Assembly (NCBI GenBank): GCA_001586965.3
Contig: LUCW03002160.1
Location: 1-34,694 of the forward strand
DNA length: 34,694 nucleotides
Source of the DNA: Sphaeroforma sirkka
Taxonomy: Eukaryota; Opisthokonta; Ichthyosporea; Ichthyophonida
Direction: 5' to 3'
The notes beneath the pieces were generated by a model. It saw only the letters and a list, made by a program, of their open reading frames with translations. It made no database searches and had not been told where the DNA came from. The translations under genes and the position numbers were made by a program. Positions 19,955 to 30,196 of the stretch are shown here, piece after piece (the first letter of the stretch is position 1; every line of letters starts with the position of its first letter).

Positions 19955-20351
19955 GTATGGTTTCTTTCAGCGCCGGGTGATCAAGCCCTGCACGAATAGC
20001 TATTTTATAAGTATGCTCATATGCTCGATGCGTTAAATTATGTATCATTTTAACTCTACTTTCGAGCTCCTCTAAGTCAGTCAGATTCTGCGTAACGCTG
20101 GCTGGATGAACCATAGTCCCATTAGATAGTGCAACTTAAATATCAGGAGGGGTAGACTCTTGATATACGTAATTAACAACATTAGATTGTTGAAGTATCT
20201 TCTTTAGTTGTTTCGCAACTCCTGGCTGTTCTTTAAGCAGCGCTTTAAGTAGTTGAGTGCGAGATTCAGGTTCTCTTACAGTTTTGAGTCTTTGATCCAT
20301 GGCCTTAGCTAGTTCCATGTTTTTACGATCTAATGCCGTCTCAATCGGCAT
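19955..20351 (-). pseudogene. pol: Copy C integrase zinc domain and upstream linker
   Basis: The open part 20351-20136 (MPIETALDRKNMELAKAMDQ) is the pre-integrase linker. The zinc domain follows at about 20110-19950 in another frame, matching copy A at the level of DNA. A 6-bp repeat of the AGATC unit near 19910 is specific to C. Confidence 0.7.
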
Positions 20352-20414
20352 TACCTCGACTGCATTCTTGTTGGGTACATGTGTTGTACGAGTCTTGAGC
20401 TTTTGTTCAAACTA

Positions 20415-20860
20415 CTATTTAGACTCCTCTAGTTTAGCTAAGAACTCCGTTGAGGGTTTCCACTTAGTGGTACCTGCAGGACCGATGCGACAAACGATGG
20501 TGTGTTTCCAAGATGTCTTCTTAATAGAATAGGATCCCTGATACAAGAACGTGTCGGTTTCACGGTCGACATAGATAGGCTCGTCTTGTATCATATTAAT
20601 TAAACCACGTATCCATGGGTTGGAGCTACGTAAGGGACAACACAGCGTAATGGTAGATTCAGTAGTACTAACATAATTTAACAACTGTGCGATAAGTTGC
20701 CAAGGTGGGTTAGCCCACGCATTATGCTTTGATAAGTCAAGTTGAAAGGCATCACCTTTAGAATGAGTCAACGACCTATAATCAGAAAACCTGTTTTGTT
20801 ATGTTCTGCGGCGAACATATTAATAGTAAATGGACTCCATCTTGATTGAGCGAGGTTAAA
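20415..20860 (-). pseudogene. pol: Copy C Dam-methylase-like domain, NPPW intact
   Basis: Matches copy A 5230-5670. The motif WANPPWQLIAQLL is complete at 20700-20711, so the W missing in copy A (NPPC) is present here; NPPW fits the [DNS]PP[YFW] catalytic motif of amino-methyltransferases. The upstream part (FAAEHN) sits in the neighbouring frame because of a small indel near 20775. The linker after the domain ends at a stop near 20415 where copy A continues. Confidence 0.7.
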
Positions 20861-21388
20861 CCATTTCTTATTAAGCATCCAATCGGTTGCTAATAACTCC
20901 TTGACTGTTTTCTGGTAGTCGGGCACAAGTCGAGAGAGCATGTCAGGAAGATGGTTATGTATTCCTGGTATGTGTGTTATATTAAAAGCGAACTTGGCAA
21001 TAATGTCATGCCAGCGGCTCACCAACTGTGAGTCAGGGTTCATGTCTTTTAAGTATGTTAGAGACTTTTGATCATAGGCGACAGTGAAGTAACTTCCATA
21101 AAGGTAGTCCTTAAACTGTCTTAGCGCAGTAACTATAGCAAGGAGCTTTTGCTTAACGGTAGGGTAATTCCGTTGACTCTTATTATAATTCTTGCTAAAG
21201 AATTGTATGTAGCGTGGTTTACCGTTTATCGTTTGGTATAGCACTCCACCTACCGCTTGATCTGAAGCGTCGGTTGCTACTCGGAATGGAACGCCATCCA
21301 CAGGGTATTGTATGATGGGTGCGTCCATTACTTTACTTTTGACTAGCTTGAATGCATCATCACATTCTTTAGTCCACAGCTTTCCCAA
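20768..21388 (-). pseudogene. pol: Copy C RNase H
   Basis: Open for 206 codons. The acidic residues of RNase H are TDASD, then QKLLAIV in place of QELLAIV in copy A, so the catalytic glutamate is K here. Next come YDQKSL and HIPGIHN...DMLSR. The substitution would inactivate the enzyme, in line with the older age of C. Confidence 0.85.
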
Positions 21389-21422
21389 AGGTCTTTTGTG
21401 CAGCCGTAGGTGACTGAAAGGC

Positions 21423-22453
21423 TTAAGTAATGAGAAAGATGAAGTACCGAATCCGAGAAGAAGTTAACAAACCCACACACAGAGAGTTCACATCTCTTCC
21501 AGTAATCGGTGTTGATAATTCCAACATAAATTGTTTCTTGCCAAGATCAATTTCTACCCCTGCCGCAGATACCTTGTAGCCAAGTAAGTGTATAGTATCT
21601 TTAGCAAAAGAACACTTGTCCTCGTTAATCTTAAGTTTGGCATGGTTTAGTCGCTTTAAGACTTCCTTAACGAGTTTAGCATGTTCATGTGCTGTCTTTG
21701 TAAAGATAACTATATCATCTAAACATACTGATACGTTATCCGACAGGTCCGCAAATAGTTGCATCAAAACTTGTTGGAAGAAAGAAGGTAACATGTGTAA
21801 GCCTTCAGGTGCACCTTTAAACTGGTACTTCTTACCTTGCCAAGCAAAGAAAAAAAGTATTTCATATGAGGCTCATATATCTGTAGCTGATGGAATGCAG
21901 CTTTTAAGTCTATCTTGGAAAAGATAGTCGCACCCTCCATTTTGCGTAGTATCTCGCTTATCTTAGGTAAGGGAAAACTATGTTGCGGAAATAGTTGTTG
22001 ATTGGCGATAGGTCTAGTACTACTCTTGTTTTACTAAACGTTCCATCAGATATATATTGATCGACCGCTAAGAGAGCGAAGTTAACTGGAGATGCATCAT
22101 ATATAATTGACTTCAATTAGACCCTGTTTGAACCAATCTTCAATTTGGGTTTTGACAACGTCTTTGTGTCTCCAACATACGTAGTTATGCGAAGGAAACT
22201 TTAAGTTAGAGAAGTCGACGGTTGTTAGGTCAAGCTTAACGTACCCGTTAGAGAACTTAAACATACACCAGTCAGTTATTGAAATCTTCCTGTTTTGTAT
22301 AATCAAGTCCATAATTATATCGGTAAAGTGCGGAAGCATATCCTTTGCTTCACCTTCCGGAGGGTATCTTTAACATGTTACAATCTGACTGATCTTTATT
22401 CGGGTCTAGCCCATTAGGCAGAGACCAGTAAGAGTTATACCTGAACTGAAAAG
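21423..22453 (-). pseudogene. pol: Copy C reverse transcriptase and protease end
   Basis: Pieces in several frames. At 21794-21423 is the palm and thumb with VCLDDIVIF (YLDD changed to CLDD). Near 22000 it has the same 1-base loss as copy B in SPINKLIPQH. At 22339-22097 are the fingers (TDIIMDLIIQNRKI, WRHKDVVKTQIEDW). The segment about 21935-22090 is identical or nearly so to copy B 8780-8935, while flanking sequence is clearly more diverged. The protease end continues beyond the solo LTR. Confidence 0.8.
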
Positions 22454-23048
22454 TGTAGAAATACGGCCTCCGGTCAGTCTAAAATATCAAGATCAATTGA
22501 GATAATACATTGGTTTTATTTGTATTTTAAATAATTTAGTACAAGCTCTTTTTCCAATATTTCCAAAGTGTTCTAAATTTACTTTGATGGCTCCAATAGC
22601 CTGAGTATTTGGTATGACTCATCTACTTGGACCTATTTGAGACATTAGTAGATGTAGGATATTATAAACTAAATTTTATAATCTCCGAACTACTACTTAT
22701 AGATTTTGGTCCTCCCGCCAATCTCCAAAATCCAATAAGTCTTTTCTTTTTTTTTAACATTTCTTCAGATGGAACTTTATTTATATCAGCTAATGTATTA
22801 ACGTGACTTACGTTATTATGTCTATTTACAAATTAGGCAAGTGGTCATGCACATTTAGTACTTCTAGTGAAAATTATTCAATAAAGAACAGCTAGAGGTA
22901 CGCCCTGTGTGATCGAGGATATTTAGGCTCTTAACAAGAGGCAGTCCCGATCATTCTTACACAAGCTACCACTGCCAAATCCTAACTGACTAAATTGTAT
23001 TTTAGTTTAATATAGTTTGAAACCTAGTAATTTCCATCGAAGTTTACA
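22454..23048 (+). repeat. Solo LTR of the A/B/C family inside copy C
   Basis: 595 bp, plus orientation, complete TG...CA ends and close to the LTRs of copy A. It is flanked by AAAG on both sides (22450-22453 and 23049-23052), and the protease sequence of copy C continues across it once one AAAG is removed. It is therefore the scar of a young insertion whose internal part was lost by LTR-LTR recombination. With copy A it gives a second case of a 4-bp duplication. Confidence 0.95.
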
Positions 23049-23052
23049 AAAG

Positions 23053-23304
23053 ATCAGTCATACCTATAATTAAATCGTATTTCTGAGACATGTCAGTAAC
23101 GATTAGGTGAGTCTTTACTTTTCTTCTATCTGACAACATTATGTGTAAATAGTCAATGGCTTCTTCGCAAGTGGTAACTTTGCCATTTCCCAAGATTAAA
23201 TTAGTTAGTTTCGTTATGGATAGCCACATCTGTAGCGTAGGCTATTCGGCGTGAGATAGCACAGCCCCTGGATCAAAAGTGCTCTAACGTTTTCTCTATT
23301 GATC
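23053..23304 (-). pseudogene. pol: Copy C protease
   Basis: Continuation of copy C beyond the solo LTR: LILGNGKVTTCEEAIDY and LIVTDMSQKYDLIIGM are kept, as is the DPG codon triplet at 23266-23274, although the frame around it is broken by indels and a deletion of about 10 bp. Confidence 0.75.
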
Positions 23305-23757
23305 ACAGTAAACCAAGATTGTTTACCAAGCATAAAACGACGGTCAAACACAGAGGCTCATCAAGCTTTATCCCAGCATCAACCAAGGAGAGAATCTAAA
23401 CTCAGAAAGGGACACAAAAATATTACAGATCGAAATTAATCTTGGAGCCGAAGTGCCGGGAGTACGGAAACATCATTATAGAAAAAAACTCTGATGGGCA
23501 TAAGGGCATCCCTAAATATTGGAGGAGTACAATCTAAACGTATAAGGCCATAGATTACAATGGAAGCCACAATCAATTGAAGACGGGGCGACACTGCCTT
23601 TGGATTGGATCATAGGTTAAGTGAGAACCTTTTTCACCTTACGAGGTGTTTTTTAATGGCTCAAGGATTACGAGTCCAATGCATATAAAAAACAGGGACT
23701 CGAATCAAATAAATCACAACTATTCACTTAAAAAACTTAAAACACTTTAAGATACTT
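23305..23757. other. Foreign block of about 450 bp inside copy C
   Basis: Replaces about 45 bp of copy A sequence just upstream of the protease. I see no coding region. On the minus strand, 23665-23690 reads GCATTGGACTCGTAATCC, which looks like the anticodon arm of a tRNA-Thr with loop CTCGTAA, and GATTCGAGTCC (about 23697-23707, minus) looks like a B box. Their order is not that of a normal tRNA gene. An A-rich stretch lies near 23727-23750. It may be a tRNA-derived SINE remnant or coincidence. Confidence 0.35.
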
Positions 23758-23809
23758 CTTATTGAACTTTTTTCTCATAATCTTACTCTAGGGCACACAT
23801 AGGAAACTG

Positions 23810-24460
23810 TCAGTGCTTAACTTGGATGTCCGGCATGTCCTTGCAATCATCTTTGTGCCAACCGTTAGTACCCTTGCAAGTAATACATTCTCTCATATAG
23901 TGTTCAAAGTTTGGTTTGCCTGGTGCACACTTAACAGAGTCGTGTCTACCACTCCACTTGTCATCACATTTAGTGAGGTTGTAACCACACTTCTTGCAAG
24001 GTGATCTTTCCTTCCTTTCATTCTTTGGTTCAGTAGAAGTAGAGCCTTTACCACCTCCAGCAGTAGTGCGAGGTTTCTTAGTATTACGCGCAGTGTTATT
24101 CTCTGTCGCGGTACACTTAGAGGGCTGGCTAAAGCTCGAGGTACCAAGTACTCTAGTAGATGGGTTGGTGTGCTTTTGAACTATCTTCTCAAAGACAGAC
24201 CAAGGCATAGACCACAAATCACCATAGGCGATAATATCATCATTGACCTTCTTAAAAAAGCTAGCCCCCAGAGTCTCCATCATCTGACAAATTAATAAAT
24301 ATTCGCCAGTATAAGTACGACCTCCCATCAGCGTGTTCATATGTGTCATATGAGCTAGAGCACCTCGAATAGTAATATCGTTCGCAAAGGTCGTGCGAGA
24401 CTCTAAAAGTTCACGGTCACGTGCATCTTCAAAGAAAGCGTTAAGTATGTTCTCACGCAA
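23810..24460 (-). pseudogene. gag: Copy C gag 3' part: capsid end and two zinc-binding arrays
   Basis: Open for 216 codons and the best view of the gag C-terminus in the family. The capsid end (RGALAHMTHMNTLMGGRTYT) is followed by a basic linker. Then come a first array, CKKCGYN...H...C, and a second, CITCKGTNGWHKDDC, close to a zinc knuckle. It ends with VKH and TGA (23812-23810), with pol ATG at 23800 in the same frame. In copies A and B small indels break this region. Confidence 0.85.
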
Positions 24461-25566
24461 CTGACGCCAGGGTAGGGCTTTCTAGTTGGGCTCATAGGCC
24501 CTTAAGATAGTTTTCCATTCCTCTGACTTACAGAAATGAATAAAGGCATTCATCATCTGCTTATCCTTAAGGCTGACAGACTCCTTAAGTTGGTCAAAGA
24601 TCTTGAATGTCTCCACTGTACTCTCATTAGTAGAGAAATCAACCTCAGCCTTCGCGTTACCCTAGCTGCTTTATAAAGCTTGGTTCTAAGCGTTCACGAG
24701 GCTCATACTCAGTGCTACGGGCTGCTAGTGCCAAAATGGAGTCTATCTCCTTTCTCTTGTTATTGATAAGATAGCGAATGTTATCCGCTTTCTTATCGTC
24801 AAGGTCAGATTCAATAGACGGTCCTCAAAGACTTGCATACCAGAACGTAATAAAATCGGGGTTCTCACTTCTTCGTCTTCAGAGCTAAAGTGGGTACTCT
24901 CTAGTGAGGTACTGGTATAACGATTACCAAAGTCGTGATTACCAGAGTTAGATGAGAAATGAGGATCGATGTTATGAGGGTGGTAAGCCTCATCGATTTC
25001 CATACAATCATAGCCTCAGACAGGGTTAGGTTTGTCGCGAGGGTGGTCGATTGTAGCTTCCGAGCTATATATCGACCCACTTCACCAGCGGTAACTGGTT
25101 CAGTGGTAACCCTGTTGGCTGGTAGACCAGTGGGTCTCAGTTTCGAACTCCGGCTCGAAATATTTTTTTTTTTCAGTATAGGAAGAATATCGGCCACGTG
25201 GGATATGATCGACAGGTCAGAAACTGCGGCAGCGGCTAGCTCCTGTAGAAGCTTATCTTCGCGGTTCAAATAGCTTCAAGATTGAAAAGATCTAACTACT
25301 CGTTGTTGAATTATGGCGCCCACAACATTTGCGTCTTCCGCCCCAACACACACAGTGGCGAGGCATTCAGTGGTGAGACATTCAATGAAATTTCACGAAA
25401 TGGAACACCGCCATCTTTGCTAATAGGTGGATTGGGCTGACTTTTGATAGTAATAAATTGTCGATCTCGAGACGATTCCCCACTTGCTCAGGAGATATAG
25501 TCTCTCCAATATCTAACTTTTCGCGGTCAGATTGCGAGCTGATGCCCTGGGCTGCACTACTAGGAG
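24461..25566 (-). pseudogene. gag: Copy C gag 5' and middle part, degraded
   Basis: Two overlapping frames (25269-24901 and 25003-24743) carry recognisable pieces such as MNREDKLLQELAAAAV, ISHVADILPI and DEAYHPHNIDPH. More 5' sequence continues at DNA level to about 25566, where the match to gag near SPRSEAQ stops at the LTR. Several frameshifts and a loss of about 20 bp near 24855 are visible. Confidence 0.75.
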
Positions 25567-26164
25567 ATGTAAACTTCGATGGAAATTACTAGGTTTCAAA
25601 CTATATTAAACTAAAATACAATTTAGTCAGTTAGGATTTGGCAGTGGTAGCTTGTGTAAGAATGATCGGGACTGCCTCTTGTTAAGAGCCTAAATATCCT
25701 CGATCACACAGGGCGTACCTCTAGCTGTTCTTTATTGAATAATTTTCACTAGAAGTACTAAATGTTCATGACCACTTGCCTAATTTGTAAATAGACATAA
25801 TAACGTAAGTCACGTTAATACATTAGCTGATATAAATAAAGTTCCATCTGAAGAAAAGTTAAAAAAAAAAAAAAAGACTTATTGGATTTTGGAGATTGGC
25901 GGGAGGACCAAAATCTATAAGTAGTAGTTCGGAGATTATAAAATTTAGTTTATAATATCCTACATCTACTAATGTCTCAAATAGGTCCAAGTAGATGAGT
26001 CATACCAAATACTCAGGCTATTGGAGCCATCAAAGTGAATTTAGAACACTTTGGAAATATTGGAAAAAAGAGCTTGTACTAAATTATTTAAAATACAAAT
26101 AAAACCAATGTATTATCTCAATTGATCTTGATATTTTAGACTGACCGGAGGCCGTATTTCTACA
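25567..26164 (-). repeat. LTR of the A/B/C family at the 5' border of copy C
   Basis: 598 bp in the same orientation as copy C, complete ends, and close to the LTRs of A and of the solo copy, unlike the diverged 3' LTR of C. The left flank ends GAGA and the right flank begins TAGG, so there is no 4-bp duplication. It may be the 5' LTR of C with a deletion of the gag start and later gene conversion, or an independent solo LTR whose flank was rearranged. Confidence 0.85.
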
Positions 26165-27016
26165 TAGGTGCGGATGATGGCGGTGTTTTCTGCTGAAGAT
26201 GACGACGACGGAGAGCGTGTGCCAAGTAACCCTACTGAAACTAACCCTACTAAAACTGAGTGGACCCGGCTTTATGGCAAACATGCTAAACCTGACGCTC
26301 GTCGTGTGCATGTGACCGTGAAACCAGGGTAACAATAGCACTTCGTTTGTGAAGAAAGAGGAGGGAGATTGGAAGGAGTTGGCGACTACCGAATTCTTCG
26401 ACATACTTAAATTAGGACAACACCTAATGGATATGGCAAACAAAGCAATAATAAGATGGCGTAGCAAGCCTCAGAGCGGCGCCAACAAGAACGGCAGCAT
26501 GTTGAACGTCGTAAAGAAGATTTAGGGGAGTACGTCCTTCACGGAGCCCTTCAAGTCGCGGCAAGATATGCTAGCTCGCAGTGTGATATCTATTAAGATA
26601 TCTCGTACTCAAGCACAAGAAGACTTAAATGCCTTATAGAAAACGGGTACTAGCTGCCTTTGATATCGTCACCAAGAATTACGATAAGGGTACAACTGCA
26701 ACCAAATCACGAGAAATATACATGCAAGTTTGGATAAAATTTAACAAGCTAGAAGGCACGGAGCGTGTCAGGGGGGTGACACGAGGCAGGATTGCATTAC
26801 GGTCTCATGCATAGAATAGACAGGCAACTGGTAGAAGAAGGCATGGGAAGCAAGTGTGGTGTGGAGAGAACTTTCAAATCTATTAGTTAATCCCGATCAG
26901 AGACTGTCAAGGTAAGAGCTGCCACCAATGCAAGCGGCCCAGTTGACCTGGACGACATGAATCCTGAAAACGAGACATGATTACAGGTTAAGAGCCTAGA
27001 TAGACTAATCAATACG
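26165..27016 (+). pseudogene. Broken coding remains, unrecognised
   Basis: Open pieces in changing plus-strand frames: an acidic start (MMAVFSAEDDDDGE, from 26175), a piece around 26340-26525 ending at a stop, one at about 26518-26596 (GEYVLHGALQVAARYASSQC), and 26629-26814. None has a motif I can name. The run of short open stretches, all on one strand and leading into the longer frame at 27017, suggests one decayed gene. Confidence 0.35.
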
Positions 27017-27523
27017 TTGCGCACAGAGAAGGAGAAAAGAGATTTATTGTGCGATCGTCGCGATGAGAGCTTTAAAGACTACTGTTTTCCTCTCAAGCTC
27101 AAGCGAAAGGTACCCCTGGACGATGGCTCTGAGGGCTTCGAGATAAAAGAGGCCTTGGCTTGTCCGTCCCAGATGTTTCATGCCATAGGGATGCCCTTTA
27201 TGCTGTATCGAGAACTAATGCCCCGGCGGCCAAACTTTGCAGAAGGAGTAAACAGCACAGTGGGCGTAGCAGCACTAAGCACCGCCTTACAGAATATTGA
27301 TATCAATGCTCTCAATCGGGATAAGATTCAAGAAACACTCAATAGACTGACGTGGGAAACAGAAACACGACCTTACAAATATTTAACTGAAAGTATAAGA
27401 GATATTATACGTGGGCATATGCGGACTACACAGCCTGACAAAACGATGGAACACCCAGTACATACTGCTGCCAGAATAGTACAGCGGGCCGCAGGCCATA
27501 GAGTTGAGGACTATCAACCCTAA
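27017..27523 (+). CDS. Hypothetical protein, 168 codons, possibly the 3' part of a decayed gene
   Basis: The longest open frame between copy C and the (TA)n region. It begins MRTEKEKRDLLCDRRDESF, but the frame is open further upstream, so the ATG need not be the true start. Composition is that of a real soluble protein: charged start, hydrophobic middle (MFHAIGMPFMLYRELMPRR), helical end. No catalytic motif, signal peptide or membrane segment is seen. Its position next to repeats and the broken pieces upstream point to a mobile-element protein, perhaps a gag-like one, but I have no positive evidence for that. Confidence 0.45.
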   Translation: MRTEKEKRDLLCDRRDESFKDYCFPLKLKRKVPLDDGSEGFEIKEALACPSQMFHAIGMPFMLYRELMPRRPNFAEGVNSTVGVAALSTALQNIDINALNRDKIQETLNRLTWETETRPYKYLTESIRDIIRGHMRTTQPDKTMEHPVHTAARIVQRAAGHRVEDYQP

Positions 27524-27652
27524 TGCGGAGAATAATTACACAGAAACTTAGACTACGGTGTGTTATTACATGCGAGTATTATAGTAATACAATGATTGGA
27601 TAATAGTGATGGTACGCTATTTAGGCAAATAAGCAATAATACATATTTGCAC

Positions 27653-27704
<52 letters not shown>

Positions 27705-27941
27705 GTATATATATATAGATGTGGATATGGATATAGATACAGATATATCCATATCCACATCCATATATATATATACATAAAATATATATATATATATAAA
27801 CATATATATCCATATTATATATATATACATATATATAAAAAATAATAAAAATATACATTCACCTATCTTTTGATATTATGAAATGTATGTGCGTGTGCAT
27901 TCTTGATATTATGAATGCCATATATGTATATATACATACAT

Positions 27942-27981
<40 letters not shown>

Positions 27982-27983
27982 TG

Positions 27984-28033
<50 letters not shown>

Positions 28034-28198
28034 ATATCATTGCATTACAATTAGAATCAATGCCAGCCCATGCAGCTATTTGATAATGAGCAATGATATG
28101 TATATATATACATATATATATATACATATATATATTGATGAGTTATAAATATTGTTTATAGTTTTTTTGGTTATGGTTATATCGATATTTACATATAT

Positions 28199-28261
<63 letters not shown>

Positions 28262-28623
28262 GATATATATATCGATATGTCATATATATATAATATATAT
28301 ATAAATCGATACGCATACATATATATATATTATATTTAAAATATATATGTTTATCATAGTAATAGTTATAGCATTTTTATAGTAAAATGAAGCTAAGAGA
28401 TTGAGAAAATGCTTTAAAAATGTCTTCGACACATATATATATATATATATACATATGTATACATATATATACACATACATATATAAAAAATAATAAAAAA
28501 ACATACATTCCTTATCTCTTGTTACTGTAAACGTATGTTGCGTATTACTTTGTTTTTTGATATTATGAATATATATTAATATATACATATATATTATATA
28601 TATATATATATATATGTATATAC

Positions 28624-28677
<54 letters not shown>

Positions 28678-28985
28678 CATATATATATATACACACATCA
28701 CATATCACACATATATATATATATGTATATAATATCATTGCATTAATTAAAATAATGGCCCATGCGCATTTGATAATGAGCAATGATATATATATATATA
28801 TATATATATATGATATATATATATCGATGTTTTATATATATCATATATATAAATATATAAATCGATATGTAATATATATATATATCATATTTAAAAAATA
28901 TATATATAGCATAGTAATAGTTATAGTATTTATAGTAAATAAACTTAAGAATTGAAAATTACTTTAAATGTCACCGACATCATCA
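27524..28985. repeat. (TA)n-rich region with a duplicated unit
   Basis: No gene. Long TA runs lie at 27655-27700, 27945-27974, 27990-28013, 28202-28260 and 28629-28676. Non-TA sequence between them occurs twice: 27836-28432 and 28485-28981 share, in order, AAAAAATAATAAAA, TTGATATTATGAAT, ATATCATTGCATT, TTTGATAATGAGCAATGATAT and CATAGTAATAGTTATAG. This is a tandem duplication of about 650-bp period that has since diverged. Open frames here are translations of TA repeats and are not genes. Confidence 0.85.
27718..27761. repeat. Perfect 18-bp inverted repeat
   Basis: GATGTGGATATGGATATA (27718-27735) and its exact complement TATATCCATATCCACATC (27744-27761) surround the 8-nt loop GATACAGA. The stem contains G and C, so it is not explained by the (TA)n background alone. 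Confidence 0.85.
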
Positions 28986-30196
28986 TTATCTATCTCTTCG
29001 TGAACATTTTCGTCTGTCACCTAGTTCTTGTACAGTTTGTTCGGCGATAAATTGTGCAAGTCCTATAGGATTGTGATATGCAAGCATGTCCAAGTATACA
29101 TGGCCATGTTCATAGCCGGCATGCGTAAAAGTACGCGCTAGATCACAATTAACGCCCATGATTCTCCCTTCATCGAAAGCTTCTTGCGTATTATGGCAGC
29201 ATTCTAATGCTATGTTAATGCAGTCTAGTGGTCGTTATCTATAGATTTTACTACAATAGCGTTGTAAGAACTCCTTAAATAGTCCAAATGATGTTTTTAT
29301 TGGGTTTAGATAGGAACTATAAAGTGGTAGAAAGAGCACATATGAACCGACTGACTCTATCAAAGCCACCATATCCGCTCGGTAAATTGCTGCGTTGTCC
29401 ATAATGACTATACTGCGAGGCATAGGCCATGGGTACAAGAGTGGTAATATGTAGTTTCTAAAGTGGTCGTAAAATGTCGTACTGTCGTATGTTCCACAGG
29501 TCATTCCCCAGCCAATGTACCCCGATAAATCACTAGCTGCCAGTACACTCACTCGATGCCCTCGCTCAAACAATGTCTTAGAAATCTATTTATCTCCCTT
29601 TTTGTCATAGCCACGCTTACGGAAAGTAGACCGAGCGTCTCTGGACGCTTTGTCAACAATACAAGCTGGTTTTGGCACAAGCATATGTGACTAAGGACTG
29701 TAAAGTACTCTAGCTGTGTTTTAAATAAAGCAAACCTTGCGGCCTTTTCCATGATCCGCCGTGTGTATTTCAAATCAAATATTAAAACTCGTAGTACCGT
29801 GGTGTACGATATTTTCCTCCAATCTTCTCTTAGGACACACTTTTGCAATTCATCTAGATACATTGATGGATTACGCTCATATACGCGCTGAATGCACGAG
29901 ATCAGTTTTCGGTCTATATTGATGGATTACGCTCATATATGCGCTAAATGCACGAGATCAGTTTTCGTTAAGAGATCATCTCGCCTTTTTCGGGCAGCTT
30001 TAACTTTGATTGGGAAGCCAGTGAGCTTCCAATAAGTTAGAATACGGCGAATTGTACTTTCACTGGCATTGAATAGTTTATCAATATCAGACATAGATAG
30101 GTGATAATAACACCATGCACTCACAATGAGCCATGCCACCTCATCGACTACAGCCATTATGTGTGTGTTATAATATTTAGTGTGAACCGTTCTCAA
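28986..30196 (-). pseudogene. Tc1/mariner-superfamily transposase, inactivated
   Basis: Reading order: N-terminal helix-turn-helix (MSDIDKLFNASESTIRRIL, 30196-29933), linker with NPSMYLDELQKCVL and KYTRRIMEKAARFA, then the core. The core has VDKASRDARSTFRKRGYDKKG (first acid of VDxxS), VIMDNAAIYRAD (second acid) and LPLYSSYLNPIK, where the third catalytic acid of LNPIE is K. Three inactivating changes are seen: a 56-bp tandem duplication at 29862-29967 (shifts the frame), a stop with a frame change near 29580, and an in-frame stop after KIYR at 29235. The same frame continues past that stop for about 80 codons (to 28986) with a family-like C-terminus (ARTFTHAGYEHG). No terminal inverted repeats were found. 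Confidence 0.75.
29862..29967. repeat. 56-bp tandem duplication in the transposase gene
   Basis: Copy 1 (29862-29911) and copy 2 (29918-29967), both starting ATTGATGGATTACGC, differ at two positions and are separated by GTCTAT. The period of 56 bp is not a multiple of three and separates the helix-turn-helix frame from the next piece. Confidence 0.9.

Larger units (their letters stand above)
17707..25566 (-). mobile_element. Copy C: older, degraded member of the A/B family
   Basis: Minus-strand order: gag (from about 25566), pol, then the 3' LTR 18310-17707. It keeps the complete domain order of copy A, including the methylase-like domain that B has lost, with more substitutions and indels. 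It is interrupted by a solo LTR (22454-23048), a foreign block of about 450 bp (about 23305-23757) and one of about 200 bp (about 18552-18748). The first part of gag, from the start codon to about codon 85 of copy A, is missing; in its place is the LTR 25567-26164, whose relation to C is unclear. Confidence 0.85.

Noticed and set aside
23640..23700. A complete tRNA-Thr gene
   Set aside because: Only an anticodon-arm-like stretch is present; acceptor and D arms are missing and the B-box-like motif is on the wrong side.
27553..28955. Several long open frames rich in Tyr/Ile on both strands
   Set aside because: They are translations of (TA)n and ATAC repeats; an open frame there carries no information.
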